Shown here: one piece after another, positions 1 through 8,415 of the stretch | Position numbering within the stretch: the stretch's first letter is position 1 | How the letters are laid out: every line of letters begins with the position of its first letter | Assembly: GCA_945890905.1 (NCBI GenBank) | Contig: CAMDDI010000005.1 | Location: 1 to 26,673 of the forward strand | Direction: 5' to 3' | From: Bacteriovorax stolpii | Lineage (GTDB): Bacteria; Bdellovibrionota; Bacteriovoracia; Bacteriovoracales; Bacteriovoracaceae | Length of the DNA: 26,673 nucleotides | The notes under the pieces: generated by a model | What the model saw: only the letters and a program-made list of their open reading frames with translations | What the model was told of the DNA's origin: nothing | The model's database searches: none | Position numbers and translations under genes: made by a program

Positions 1-710
1 CCATCAAGTTCGTGACGTAGAGTTTGTCTGGAATTTTCTATAAAACTTAAATCTTCATTGAAGATTTTGGGATTTTGAATGGCAAGAATAACAAGGTTGA
101 CTCTCTCACCCACATTCATCAAAGTTGCTAAATCTTGGCGGCGCAAATAAACAAAGCGAAGATCTTTTTGATAAATGCCATGCTCAACAATGCCGCCAAC
201 TTTGAATAAGCGAACACTTGGTAAAGCATCAGAGGATTCATGACCGCGCCCCATAGTGAGAGCAAGTTTGTCACCGACGTTTATGTTTAATTGTTTGGCG
301 AGTTCTTTGCCGATAAAAATTTCGTCTTCAGTGAGGTTTATCTTTAGACCTGTGGCTTCGGAAAAATTATCACTCTCAATTCCACGGACTAAAACACCTT
401 TACTCTGACCTTGATGGAGGGCAAATGCTTCAGTTTGTATGACAGGGGCGATGGCCTTAGGAGAAATGGTATCAAAACTTTTGAGCATCAAGGAATCAAT
501 GGAAAAAAACCCGCGCTTGGAAGTTACCAAGATGTCCCCAGAAGAATGTCTTAAACCAGATTTTAAAAGATGATCAAAGCCATCCATCAGACCAAACGTG
601 CAGAGTATGACCGAGATGGAGAATGCAAAACTCATCACCGTCGCCAGCAGAATTTTAACTGCTGAGCGACCGTGGAGAACAACCTTTAAGATAGAAAGGT
701 ATGAATTCAA
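1..710 (-). CDS. LolC/LolE-type ABC transporter permease, partial (C-terminus beyond window)
   Basis: This is the N-terminal ~236 codons of an FtsX/MacB-superfamily permease, most like LolC/LolE, which extracts lipoproteins from the inner membrane together with the ATPase LolD. The translation starts LNSYLSILKVVLHGRSAVK, then has one long membrane segment (about residues 18-38, ILLATVMSFAFSISVILCTF). A periplasmic domain follows with typical phrases such as VLVRGIE, FIGKELAKQLNINVGDKL and FKVGGIVEHGIY. The start must be the TTG at 710-708: an in-frame TGA at 725-723 lies just upstream and there is no ATG between. The lysS stop is only 2 bases upstream, and its last codons (GAAGAAGAG) supply a purine-rich ribosome-binding stretch. 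lysS next to lolC/lolD is a familiar order in former Deltaproteobacteria, so lolD probably follows outside the window. The family is fairly certain; LolC versus LolE cannot be decided. Confidence 0.8.
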   Translation of the reverse strand, partial: MNSYLSILKVVLHGRSAVKILLATVMSFAFSISVILCTFGLMDGFDHLLKSGLRHSSGDILVTSKRGFFSIDSLMLKSFDTISPKAIAPVIQTEAFALHQGQSKGVLVRGIESDNFSEATGLKINLTEDEIFIGKELAKQLNINVGDKLALTMGRGHESSDALPSVRLFKVGGIVEHGIYQKDLRFVYLRRQDLATLMNVGERVNLVILAIQNPKIFNEDLSFIENSRQTLRHELD

Positions 711-712
711 AT

Positions 713-2248
713 TTACTCTTCTTCAGCTTCAGAGAACATTTGTTCTTTTTTAAGTAGCGGAAAGAGCATTACATCACGGATAGTTGAGCTGTTGGTGAGA
801 ATCATCACCAAACGATCAATCCCGATGCCTTGACCAGCTGTTGGTGGCATTCCGTATTCCAGAGCACGAACAAAATCGTAATCCACTTCAGAAGCCTCAT
901 CGTCCCCAGCTTCTTTGGCCATGGCCTGATCAGCAAAGCGGTCGAGTTGATCAGTTGGATTATTTAACTCAGAGAACGCATTTCCAACTTCCCATCCATT
1001 CATGAAAAACTCAAACCGATCTACAAATTCTGGATTGGTATCATTACGACGAGAAAGTGGAGAGACTTCAGTTGGATACTCAGTGATGAACGTAGGCTGA
1101 ATAAGTTTTGCTTCTACTAATTCTTCAAAGGCCAACACTAATAGTCTTCCCCAAGAGAGTGCTTGAACTTTTTTGGGATCTTGATTCACACCTTTTAAAA
1201 GGCCCAAAAGATGGGTGCGATCATTGATTTGTTCTGCAGTTGAGTTGGTATATTTGGCAACTGCTTCTCTCATGGTTAAACGTGCGTAAGGACCTTTGAG
1301 ATTGATTTCATGTTCACCGAATATCACTAGATCTGACTTGATGACATGTTCTGCAATTTCAGAAATCAAATGCTCAGTAAAATCCATCAGGTCTTCAAAG
1401 TTTGCGTAGGCCCAGTAGAACTCAATGGTGGTAAATTCTGGATTGTGTTTGAGAGAGAGGCCTTCATTGCGGAAACATCGGTTCATTTCAAAAACTTTAT
1501 TGTATCCGCCCACAATTAATCGCTTTAGGTGAAGTTCAGGAGCAATACGCATGAAGAGTTCCATGTTTAAAGCATTGTGGTGAGTATTAAATGGTTTGGC
1601 AGTGGCACCACCGGCCACAGAGTGCAACATGGGAGTTTCCACTTCCAAAAAGTCATGACGGTAAAAATATTCACGAATGTAGCGGACAATTTCTGATCTC
1701 TTTCTGAGTTTATCCCGAGTCTCTGGATTCATGATCATATCCACATAGCGCATACGATAACGAAGTTCAGCGTCAGTTAAGCCGTGAAATTTTTCAGGCA
1801 AAGGACGGATGGATTTTGTAATAATTGAAAGTTCCCGAGCATTGAGTGCTAGCTCCCCTTTCATGGTTTTAAAAACGTCCCCTTCGGCATAAACAATATC
1901 GCCAAAATCTAAAAGTCCGTACTCTTTAAAGCCAGCTTCAGACGTGACTTGTTTGTTAACGTACAGCTGAAAGCGTGTTGTGCCGTCATCACACTGAAGG
2001 AAAGCGGCCTTACCAAAGTCACGCACCATCATGACCCGTCCAGCCACTTTGTAGCGGGGAGTTTCACCAATTTCTTCTTTAGTCTTATGGGAGTACTCAG
2101 AAATAAGGTGAGCAAAAGTAGTATTTGGTTTTAAGTGATTCTTATATGGATTAGATCCAGACTCCTCGAGTTTTTTGCGCTTCTCGAGACGAACATGCAT
2201 TTGTTCACCAAAGAGTTCCGTCCATTTTCTAACGTGTTTGTCTTTCAT
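713..2248 (-). CDS. lysS: Lysyl-tRNA synthetase, class II
   Basis: This enzyme charges tRNA(Lys) with lysine in the cytoplasm. At 511 residues it has the normal length for bacterial class II LysRS. The N-terminal OB-fold anticodon-binding domain (about 65-145) contains VAGRVMMVRDFGKAAFLQ. The class II catalytic core follows: motif 1 near 185-207 (ending FLEVETPML), motif 2 near 258-282 (RCFRNEGLSLKHNPEFT) and motif 3 near 472-497 (AGQGIGIDRLVMILT...RDVMLFP). The ATG at 2248 has GAGAGGAA upstream at good spacing. The gene begins 12 bases after the prfB stop and is followed after 2 bases by the LolC-like permease, so all three are probably one transcript. prfB-lysS adjacency is also found in E. 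coli. Identification is secure. Confidence 0.97.
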   Translation of the reverse strand: MKDKHVRKWTELFGEQMHVRLEKRKKLEESGSNPYKNHLKPNTTFAHLISEYSHKTKEEIGETPRYKVAGRVMMVRDFGKAAFLQCDDGTTRFQLYVNKQVTSEAGFKEYGLLDFGDIVYAEGDVFKTMKGELALNARELSIITKSIRPLPEKFHGLTDAELRYRMRYVDMIMNPETRDKLRKRSEIVRYIREYFYRHDFLEVETPMLHSVAGGATAKPFNTHHNALNMELFMRIAPELHLKRLIVGGYNKVFEMNRCFRNEGLSLKHNPEFTTIEFYWAYANFEDLMDFTEHLISEIAEHVIKSDLVIFGEHEINLKGPYARLTMREAVAKYTNSTAEQINDRTHLLGLLKGVNQDPKKVQALSWGRLLVLAFEELVEAKLIQPTFITEYPTEVSPLSRRNDTNPEFVDRFEFFMNGWEVGNAFSELNNPTDQLDRFADQAMAKEAGDDEASEVDYDFVRALEYGMPPTAGQGIGIDRLVMILTNSSTIRDVMLFPLLKKEQMFSEAEEE

Positions 2249-2260
2249 AAAATTCCTCTC

Positions 2261-3413
2261 TTATAAGTCGTCCACATCTGTATCTTGTACATTTCCACCT
2301 AAACTCTTCCACTGAAGATAGGCCTTCATAAAATCATCCAGATCCCCATCCAGTACCGATTCAGCTTGAGAAGAAGAAAAACCATTACGGTGATCTTTCA
2401 CAAGTTTGTAAGGATGAAGCACATAGGAGCGAATCTGCGATCCCCAGGCGATATCTTTTTTTGTATCTTCAATGGACTGCTGCTCTTTTCTTCTCTTTTC
2501 CATTTCGTGATCATAGAGTCTGGATTTCAAAATCTTCATGGCCATGGCCTTGTTTTGAATTTGAGATCTCTCATTCTGACAGGCCACCACAATCCCCGTA
2601 GGTAAATGCACTAACCGGACCGCTGAATCGGCTGTATTCACTGACTGTCCACCTGCTCCACCGGAGCGATAAATATCGATACGAAGATCCTTATCTAAAA
2701 TTTCAATCTGAATGGTGTCATCCACTTCTGCACTGACAAAGATCGAAGCAAAAGAGGTATGCCTTCGGGCATTGGAATCAAAAGGAGAAATCCGCACCAG
2801 ACGATGCACTCCAATTTCTGATTTCAGCAATCCGTAAGCATAATTTCCTGTGACCATTAGTGTGGCAGATTTAATTCCTGCCGAATCTCCATATTGGAAA
2901 TCAGTTATGGTGGCCTTAAAGCCTTTGGTCTCACACCAGCGCTGAATCATCCGCAGAAGCATTCCGGCCCAGTCACAAGACTCTGTCCCACCTGCACCAG
3001 AGTTTACTGTGACAATGGCATTGTTGACGTCTACTTCACCTGAAAGAAGGGCCTTCTTTTCAGCTTCAGAAAGAGCGGCCTGAAATTTTGGGAAAAGGTC
3101 GAGTGCTTCAGAAGTTGATGACTCATCACCATCAGCACTCATCTCGCAAAGAACTTCAAAATCATCACTAAGTGACTTTACTTGGGAGTAGAGCTTAACC
3201 ACATCTTCGAGAACTGATTTTTCTTTTTGAATTTTAGAGGCATTTTGAGTGTCGTTCCAGAAACCTTCTAAGGCTTCTAGCTCTGAGATCTCTCTGAGTC
3301 GGCTTTTTTTCCGTTCGACGTCAAAGCGACCTCCGAATTGTTTCGAGAGTATCTTTCATCGCTGAGAATTGTGACTTATAGTCTGCCAGCTTAAGCTGCA
3401 GTGAGTTGTCCAT
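2261..3413 (-). CDS. prfB: Peptide chain release factor 2 (programmed +1 frameshift)
   Basis: RF2 recognises UGA and UAA stop codons and triggers peptidyl-tRNA hydrolysis on the ribosome. The gene is in two frames. Frame 1 starts at ATG 3413 (MDNSLQLKLADYKSQFSAMK...) and hits an in-frame TGA at 3323-3321 after 30 codons. Reading CTT TGA C with a +1 slip continues as DVERKKSRLREISELEALEG and runs to TAA at 2261, giving 383 residues (E. coli RF2 has 365). The stop tripeptide SPF is at about 209-211 and the hydrolysis motif GGQ at about 254-256. A GTG at 3202 would open a single-frame version, but that would lack the conserved N-terminal helices. AGAGGAC precedes ATG 3413. The lipoprotein gene upstream ends 24 bases before and lysS starts 12 bases after. 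Confidence 0.95.
3321..3334 (-). promoter_or_regulatory. prfB: RF2 programmed +1 frameshift site
   Basis: On the coding strand the site reads GGAGG-TCG-CTT-TGA-C. The slippery CTT codon is at 3326-3324 and the in-frame TGA at 3323-3321. A Shine-Dalgarno-like GGAGG lies three bases before the CTT, the same spacing as in E. coli prfB. When RF2 is scarce, slow termination at UGA lets the ribosome slip +1 and make full-length RF2, which gives autoregulation. The arrangement is seen directly; the function is inferred from the well-studied E. coli site. Confidence 0.95.
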
Positions 3414-3437
3414 GTTGTCCTCTATGAAGAGAACACT

Positions 3438-5888
3438 CTACAAACAGAATCGGGAGTTGAAAAGGGTGAAACATGATTCTTTTTCGAGATAGAAAGCTCC
3501 GTCTTTTCCTAGCTTAATAGGCTCAAGAATGTAGCTAAAATCCTCAACTGGAGCAGCCACCACAGGAACAGCGGGCGCTTGGTTGCGGGGTTTAGGTCCG
3601 CCCGGAATATTATTCGGATCCTTTAAAACGCTACAGTCATACTCTGGATTCCCGGCAGCGATAGCATTTTTAGTTTTCTCTTCACTGATATTGTAAAGAA
3701 TTGAGGCCACAGTTTTACGATTGGCAGTGGCACTTTTGTTTGGAGTCAGCAAAAAGCGCGCAAATTTCCAAGTATTTGGAATGTTATTGGTGGCAGGAAT
3801 TTCTTCATACTTAATCAAATACTGATAAATTTGTTTCTGGAATTTTTTCACCACTGCTGGTTTTGTTTTTAGCAGGACTTCAAGAGCTCCAGAGTAAATC
3901 TCGTAAGCATTCTCTACTTCAAAAGGATCCATGATATTATTATTATTCCCAGGTTTCTTAGCATAAGCACTATCCCAACGAAGAATAGTGGTCTCAACAT
4001 GCATCAGTGCCACCAGGATGGTAAAAGTATCACCACGGGTATAATAAATTTCTTCTTTTGAAACCTTATCGTAAATGTGACATGAGCGTGCCGACCGAAT
4101 GGAGACGTCTAAGAAGGCCAAATTATCAGTAGTGTTCAGAACTTCCTCACAAGTCTTGGCCCCTAAAGATTCAAAAAGCAGTGGATAGTAAGAGTAATAG
4201 TCTTTACACATACCTTGGAAGAAATTTTGTTTAAAACATTCCGGTGAGATCCTTTGGAAATTATCTTTTTTGTCACACTTAGATTCAATGTACTTGAAAA
4301 CTTTTCCAGACATTTCCCAAGATGTGATGAGGGCCACCGCAAACTCGGCTCCTTCATTAACATCTAACATATTGTTATTGTCTGACTGGAATTGGAACAG
4401 AATACTCAAGAGTGCAATTGTTTCGGACACGCTTTCCTCTCGCTCTGGAAGAAGAAGCCCATTCTTAACTAAGTCTTCATTGATATTTTTAATAATCTTA
4501 GTTACTCCATCTATATCAATGGAGTAACCACCCACCGAACTTGATGGTGAACCGTGAGTCTTAAAAAACAATTTGATGATGTACTCATACATGTAAATTT
4601 CAGCGATAGCATCGGGATTACGTGCGTATTTTTTTAAGTAGTAAGGTGATTTATTCTTACCTTTCATGAAGCGGTACTTTTTCACAATGCGCTCAAAATG
4701 CTCCAGGGCTTCCACATTCTTTGGATACACATGGCGATACTCGGCGAAATTAATATTGACCGGGAGTGGACCTTCAAGAGCATCATGGAATTGATTCCAT
4801 ATGCTATGAAAGACTGTTCCTTTTTTAAGCACGTCTTGAGCATGAGTGATGAGATTGCGGATATCACGGCCTTTAATTTTTTCCCGGTCGCCTCCCATAA
4901 TCACATTCTTTGCTTCTTCTAGAATTTTCCCGTAGTCATTGATATTAAAATCTTTGACGGTGATAAAAGTGGTCACGGCCTGTTTGAGCTTCGTAAGGGT
5001 TGAAAATTCAACATCATCTCTATTGCCAAGAGAATCATTGAGGTAAATGGCACTAAAGGCGTCTACATTTTGGGAGATCAGCTTTAATATATCAGCTTGT
5101 CCAAAGTCGATGTACTTATACTTAACAGCATCCATCACCATCAAAACGAGTTTATCAAAATTTAAAAGTAAGAGATTGAGCTCTTGGCTGGTGACTTCAG
5201 TCTCATTACCACCGACTAGTATTGTTTTTGCAAAAAGAAGTTGCTTAAACCTCTCAGGATTAACTGAAAAATTTTCAAGCAAAGAGATGACGTTTATTTT
5301 TCTTGGGTTCCCCACTGTATCACGATTGAAAAGCATCATGAGCTCGGAGACAAGTCTCTTATTGCTATCACTGATCCGGCTTCTTTGAGTTACATGTACG
5401 TTGTAAGAGATCTTGTCTTTATCTTCAAAAATTGCTTGATAATTCAGAGCTGCTTCGATGTTGAACTTGATAGCGAAATTAATAACTTTGTCCACATTGA
5501 CAGCTGAAATGTACTCGCGATCATCCCCAGTGATGAGGTAGTTTAAATCATAAACAGCTTTTAGGGCCTTAATCACTTCTGGTTTGGTATCAGGAAGATT
5601 ATTTTTAATATAGGCCTCTAAGGCCCCGCGGTTCATATAACCTCGGCGGTCAGTTTTAACCACGCGGATAAAGAGATTGAGATTTTCTCCTAAGCAGAGG
5701 AACTGAGACTTGATGTTGGTATACATGATCTCAGAGAATTGATTTACATCCAGATCACAGTTGGCCTTAAATTGGTCTGCTTCAAGGCTACGTGGAATGA
5801 CTTTATTTTCAAATAGATCTCCGCAACCTGAAAGGCTGCAGAGGATGATTAAAGTTAAAACGACATTCTTGAAAAAGCTCATGGCCAT
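3438..5888 (-). CDS. Large Cys-rich lipoprotein with EF-hand-like loops (paralogue B)
   Basis: Family not recognised. The 816-residue product begins with a lipoprotein signal peptide (lipobox LSGC, lipidated Cys22). The next residues are GDLFEN, with no Asp directly after the Cys, so an outer-membrane location is plausible. It aligns along nearly its whole length with the 831-residue protein just upstream. Ten cysteines outside the signal (44, 65, 538, 551, 561, 580, 603, 752, 806, 815) all have partners there, suggesting disulfides. Six helix-loop-helix segments resemble degenerate EF-hands, near 77-95, 118-137, 224-243, 329-348, 501-520 (QSDNNNMLDVNE) and 645-664 (GNNNNIMDPFEV). A Pro/Ala-rich linker near 760-782 precedes the tail, which ends RFCL. 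ATG 5888 is the outer start; ATG 5882 (MSFFKN) matches the paralogue's start better, and neither has a strong ribosome-binding site. prfB follows after 24 bases. Confidence 0.85.
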   Translation of the reverse strand: MAMSFFKNVVLTLIILCSLSGCGDLFENKVIPRSLEADQFKANCDLDVNQFSEIMYTNIKSQFLCLGENLNLFIRVVKTDRRGYMNRGALEAYIKNNLPDTKPEVIKALKAVYDLNYLITGDDREYISAVNVDKVINFAIKFNIEAALNYQAIFEDKDKISYNVHVTQRSRISDSNKRLVSELMMLFNRDTVGNPRKINVISLLENFSVNPERFKQLLFAKTILVGGNETEVTSQELNLLLLNFDKLVLMVMDAVKYKYIDFGQADILKLISQNVDAFSAIYLNDSLGNRDDVEFSTLTKLKQAVTTFITVKDFNINDYGKILEEAKNVIMGGDREKIKGRDIRNLITHAQDVLKKGTVFHSIWNQFHDALEGPLPVNINFAEYRHVYPKNVEALEHFERIVKKYRFMKGKNKSPYYLKKYARNPDAIAEIYMYEYIIKLFFKTHGSPSSSVGGYSIDIDGVTKIIKNINEDLVKNGLLLPEREESVSETIALLSILFQFQSDNNNMLDVNEGAEFAVALITSWEMSGKVFKYIESKCDKKDNFQRISPECFKQNFFQGMCKDYYSYYPLLFESLGAKTCEEVLNTTDNLAFLDVSIRSARSCHIYDKVSKEEIYYTRGDTFTILVALMHVETTILRWDSAYAKKPGNNNNIMDPFEVENAYEIYSGALEVLLKTKPAVVKKFQKQIYQYLIKYEEIPATNNIPNTWKFARFLLTPNKSATANRKTVASILYNISEEKTKNAIAAGNPEYDCSVLKDPNNIPGGPKPRNQAPAVPVVAAPVEDFSYILEPIKLGKDGAFYLEKESCFTLFNSRFCL
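4501..4528. repeat. Perfect 10-bp inverted repeat inside lipoprotein gene B
   Basis: GTTACTCCAT at 4501-4510 and its exact reverse complement ATGGAGTAAC at 4519-4528 flank an 8-base loop. It lies in the codons for GGYSIDIDGVT (about residues 453-463). The corresponding stretch of the paralogue (GGYAMENKHV) lacks it. It may be only a by-product of codon choice. Confidence 0.6.
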
Positions 5889-5896
5889 TCAACTTT

Positions 5897-5928
5897 GAGA
5901 CTAAAGTCTCTATAGACAATACTGTCTA
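5897..5928. repeat. Two adjacent small hairpins at the junction of the lipoprotein genes
   Basis: GAGACT-AA-AGTCTC (5897-5910) and TAGACA-ATAC-TGTCTA (5913-5928) lie side by side. They span the last codons and TAG stop of the upstream lipoprotein gene and the 21-base gap before ATG 5888. No T-run follows on the coding strand, so this is not a terminator. The structure could affect re-initiation or mRNA stability at the junction, where no clear ribosome-binding site is present. The function is speculative. Confidence 0.4.
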
Positions 5929-8405
5929 CCAAACACTGAGACACAATATGTTTTCTCAATGTAGAAAATAGGATCTTCACCATTACTCGTATCGGTCTTA
6001 ATCACATTTAAGATAGAACTATAATCTGTTCCAACGGAAGTATTTGCTGTTGAAGTTGAGGATTGCAGAGGTACCCGAGGAATATTCTCAGGATCTTTCA
6101 AGTAGTTGCAATCAAACTGCTTAACTCCCGCATCCGTGGCAATTTTCGTGTTTTGCTCATTAATGTTGTAGAGAATTGAGGCAATTGTTTTTCTCGTTGC
6201 TGGAGCTTTTTTGTCAAAATTCAACAGGAACTTGATAAATTTCCAGATACTTCCAAAATCTTTCTCGTTAGGGATTTCTTCGTACTTGATGAGGTACTGG
6301 TAGATTTGTTTTTTAAATGCTTTGATAATTGCTGGTTTACCTTCCAAAAAACCGTCTAGTGCTGCTGAATAAATTTCGTACGCGTTATTTACTTCGTTAG
6401 CATCCATAATGTTGTTGTTGTTACCAGGTTTGGCCCCATTAGGATTATCCCAACGGAGAATTGTGGCTTCAATGTGCATCATGGCCACGAGGATAGCGAA
6501 AACATCCCCCTTGGAGTAATAAATCTCATCAGTAGGCTTGCCTTGAGTGTCAGTATAGTAATTACAAGTACGGGCCGCTTTAATTGAAACATCAAGGTAG
6601 GCCATGTTGTATTCATTATTAATCAACTGCTCACAAGTCTTAGCGCCCAGAGATTCAAAAAGAAGTGGATAGTATACTCGGTACTTATCACACACTCCGT
6701 GAAGGAAGTATTGACGGAAACAAGCTGGTTTTACCCGCTCAAACTGATCGAAATCTCCAGGGCATTTCTCATTATAGTAATCCATCATGCTGTCTGCCAT
6801 ATCTAAAGAAGTAAAGAGCGAGAGACCAAATTCAGTAGCTTCGTTAACGTCTAGTTTACCGTTCTTGTCTGATTGATATTGAAAAAGAGTTCCCAAAAGA
6901 GAAACTGTATCCGTAATACTTGTTTTTCTCTGAGGGAGAATAATTCCGAGATCAATGAGTTCGTTTTCAATTTTTCCAACGACGTTAAGAACATGCTTAT
7001 TTTCCATGGCATATCCACCAAGGCTTCCAATGCTTGCATCTCCGTAAGTTTTAAAAAGTAATTTTAAAAGGTACTCATAAATTGCAATCTCAACTACGGC
7101 ATCAGCATTGCGCCTGTAACCACTGGTGTAGAAAGCCGATACAAATTCACCTCTAAAGAAGCGGTAATTTTTCACGATTCTTTCAAAGTCTTTAAGAATC
7201 TCTGCATGCTTAGGGTAAGTATGGCTGTAATCTGAGAAATCAACAGTCACAGGCTGAGGACTATTGAGGGCAACTTGGAATTTATCCCATATACGATGGA
7301 AAACTGTACCCGTTTGCAGAAGAGTTTTTGAATGGGTCAAAAGATTTTTAAAATCTGCCCCCCTCACAATTTTCATGGTTTCATCACTTGAGGTATCCCC
7401 TCCCATGATGATTTTTTTTGCTTCTAGAATAAGACTGCTGTATTGATCAATATCAAAATCTTCCAAATCAATATAAGTCTTGATGGCATCAATGACTTCA
7501 GGAATGGTAAAGAAGACTTCAGCTTCTCTATTTCCCATGCTTGGGGCCAAGATAACATCTGTGAGGGAAGCCACATCTTGCTGTAGAAGTTCTAAGGTCG
7601 ATTCTTGATCTAATTTAATGTATTTGTATTTTACTGCATCAAGAGTCAAAAGAACCAAATGGTCAAAATTGAGAAGTAATCGGCCTAATTCTTCGTGAGT
7701 AATTTCTTCTCTCACTCCACCGATTAATACACTCTTAATAAAAAGTAGCTTCTCAACTTTCTTGATTTGATCAGAAATTTCTGGAGTTGAGAAACTATTA
7801 AGCAAGCCCATGATGTTGAGCTTACGAGGAGTACCGTTCGAATTTGCGTTAAAAATCTCACGCAATCCTTGAACTATTCTTTTATTGGCTGCACTCACAC
7901 GGTCGCGATGACTTTTATGAACGATGTAACTAATTTTGTGATCATCTTCAAAGATGGGCCCAAAATTCAGAGAAGCTTCTTGGTTAAATTTAACTGCAAA
8001 AGAGATAATTTTATCTACGTTACTTTTAGAAATGAATTCAGGATCATCCCCTGTAATCAGATAATTTAAGTCGTAAACGGCCTTAAGGGCGCTGATCATC
8101 TCAGGCTGAATATCAGGACGGTTGAATTTTAGGTATGCCACGAGAGCAGCCCGGTTCATGTACCCTGGACGAGTAGTTTTCACGACACGAATAAAGAGAT
8201 TTAAGTTTTCACCTAAACATAATATTTGCGGCCTAATGTTTTGGTGCATGATGGATTTAAACTGCTCAACATCGAGATCACAATTTGCTGAAAACTGATC
8301 CGTATCCAGACTGCGTTTGATAACAGTATTTGTGAAAAGATCGTTACACCCTGTGAGGGTGAACATCATTAACAAAATTAGAAATCCATTCTTTAAAAAA
8401 CTCAT
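5910..8405 (-). CDS. Large Cys-rich lipoprotein with EF-hand-like loops (paralogue A)
   Basis: Family not recognised. The 831-residue product has a short lipoprotein signal peptide, lipobox LTGC with lipidated Cys20. The mature protein is mostly helical by appearance and closely resembles the next gene (shared phrases LGENLNLFIRVVKT, VKYKYI, YYPLLFESLGAKTCE, QIYQYLIKYEEIP). Conserved cysteines are 42, 63, 548, 562, 572, 591, 614, 766, 821 and 830. Six EF-hand-like loops lie near 74-92, 116-135, 227-246, 333-357 (with an insert of about six residues), 511-530 (QSDKNGKLDVNE, which fits positions 3, 5, 6, 8, 9 and 12 of the EF-hand loop) and 659-678 (GNNNNIMDANEV). A Ser/Thr-rich linker near 781-792 precedes the tail ending QYCL. 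ATG 8405 is preceded by AGGATAGGT, which overlaps the region of the barrel-gene stop 10 bases away. The pair probably arose by tandem duplication. Confidence 0.87.
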   Translation of the reverse strand: MSFLKNGFLILLMMFTLTGCNDLFTNTVIKRSLDTDQFSANCDLDVEQFKSIMHQNIRPQILCLGENLNLFIRVVKTTRPGYMNRAALVAYLKFNRPDIQPEMISALKAVYDLNYLITGDDPEFISKSNVDKIISFAVKFNQEASLNFGPIFEDDHKISYIVHKSHRDRVSAANKRIVQGLREIFNANSNGTPRKLNIMGLLNSFSTPEISDQIKKVEKLLFIKSVLIGGVREEITHEELGRLLLNFDHLVLLTLDAVKYKYIKLDQESTLELLQQDVASLTDVILAPSMGNREAEVFFTIPEVIDAIKTYIDLEDFDIDQYSSLILEAKKIIMGGDTSSDETMKIVRGADFKNLLTHSKTLLQTGTVFHRIWDKFQVALNSPQPVTVDFSDYSHTYPKHAEILKDFERIVKNYRFFRGEFVSAFYTSGYRRNADAVVEIAIYEYLLKLLFKTYGDASIGSLGGYAMENKHVLNVVGKIENELIDLGIILPQRKTSITDTVSLLGTLFQYQSDKNGKLDVNEATEFGLSLFTSLDMADSMMDYYNEKCPGDFDQFERVKPACFRQYFLHGVCDKYRVYYPLLFESLGAKTCEQLINNEYNMAYLDVSIKAARTCNYYTDTQGKPTDEIYYSKGDVFAILVAMMHIEATILRWDNPNGAKPGNNNNIMDANEVNNAYEIYSAALDGFLEGKPAIIKAFKKQIYQYLIKYEEIPNEKDFGSIWKFIKFLLNFDKKAPATRKTIASILYNINEQNTKIATDAGVKQFDCNYLKDPENIPRVPLQSSTSTANTSVGTDYSSILNVIKTDTSNGEDPIFYIEKTYCVSVFGRQYCL

Positions 8406-8415
8406 AGTACCTATC

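Noticed and set aside
2261..3202. A single-frame prfB starting at GTG 3202
   Set aside because: It would lack the conserved N-terminal helical domain. The +1 site and upstream frame give a standard RF2.
4163..5388. Open frames of 60-113 codons opposite or out of frame with the lipoprotein gene (e.g. plus-strand 5047-5388)
   Set aside because: They lie inside a well-supported coding gene and lack signal, motif and ribosome-binding evidence. Similar shadows across the window were dismissed for the same reason.
5897..5928. Terminator between the two lipoprotein genes
   Set aside because: The stems are short and no T-run follows on the minus strand. The genes look co-transcribed.
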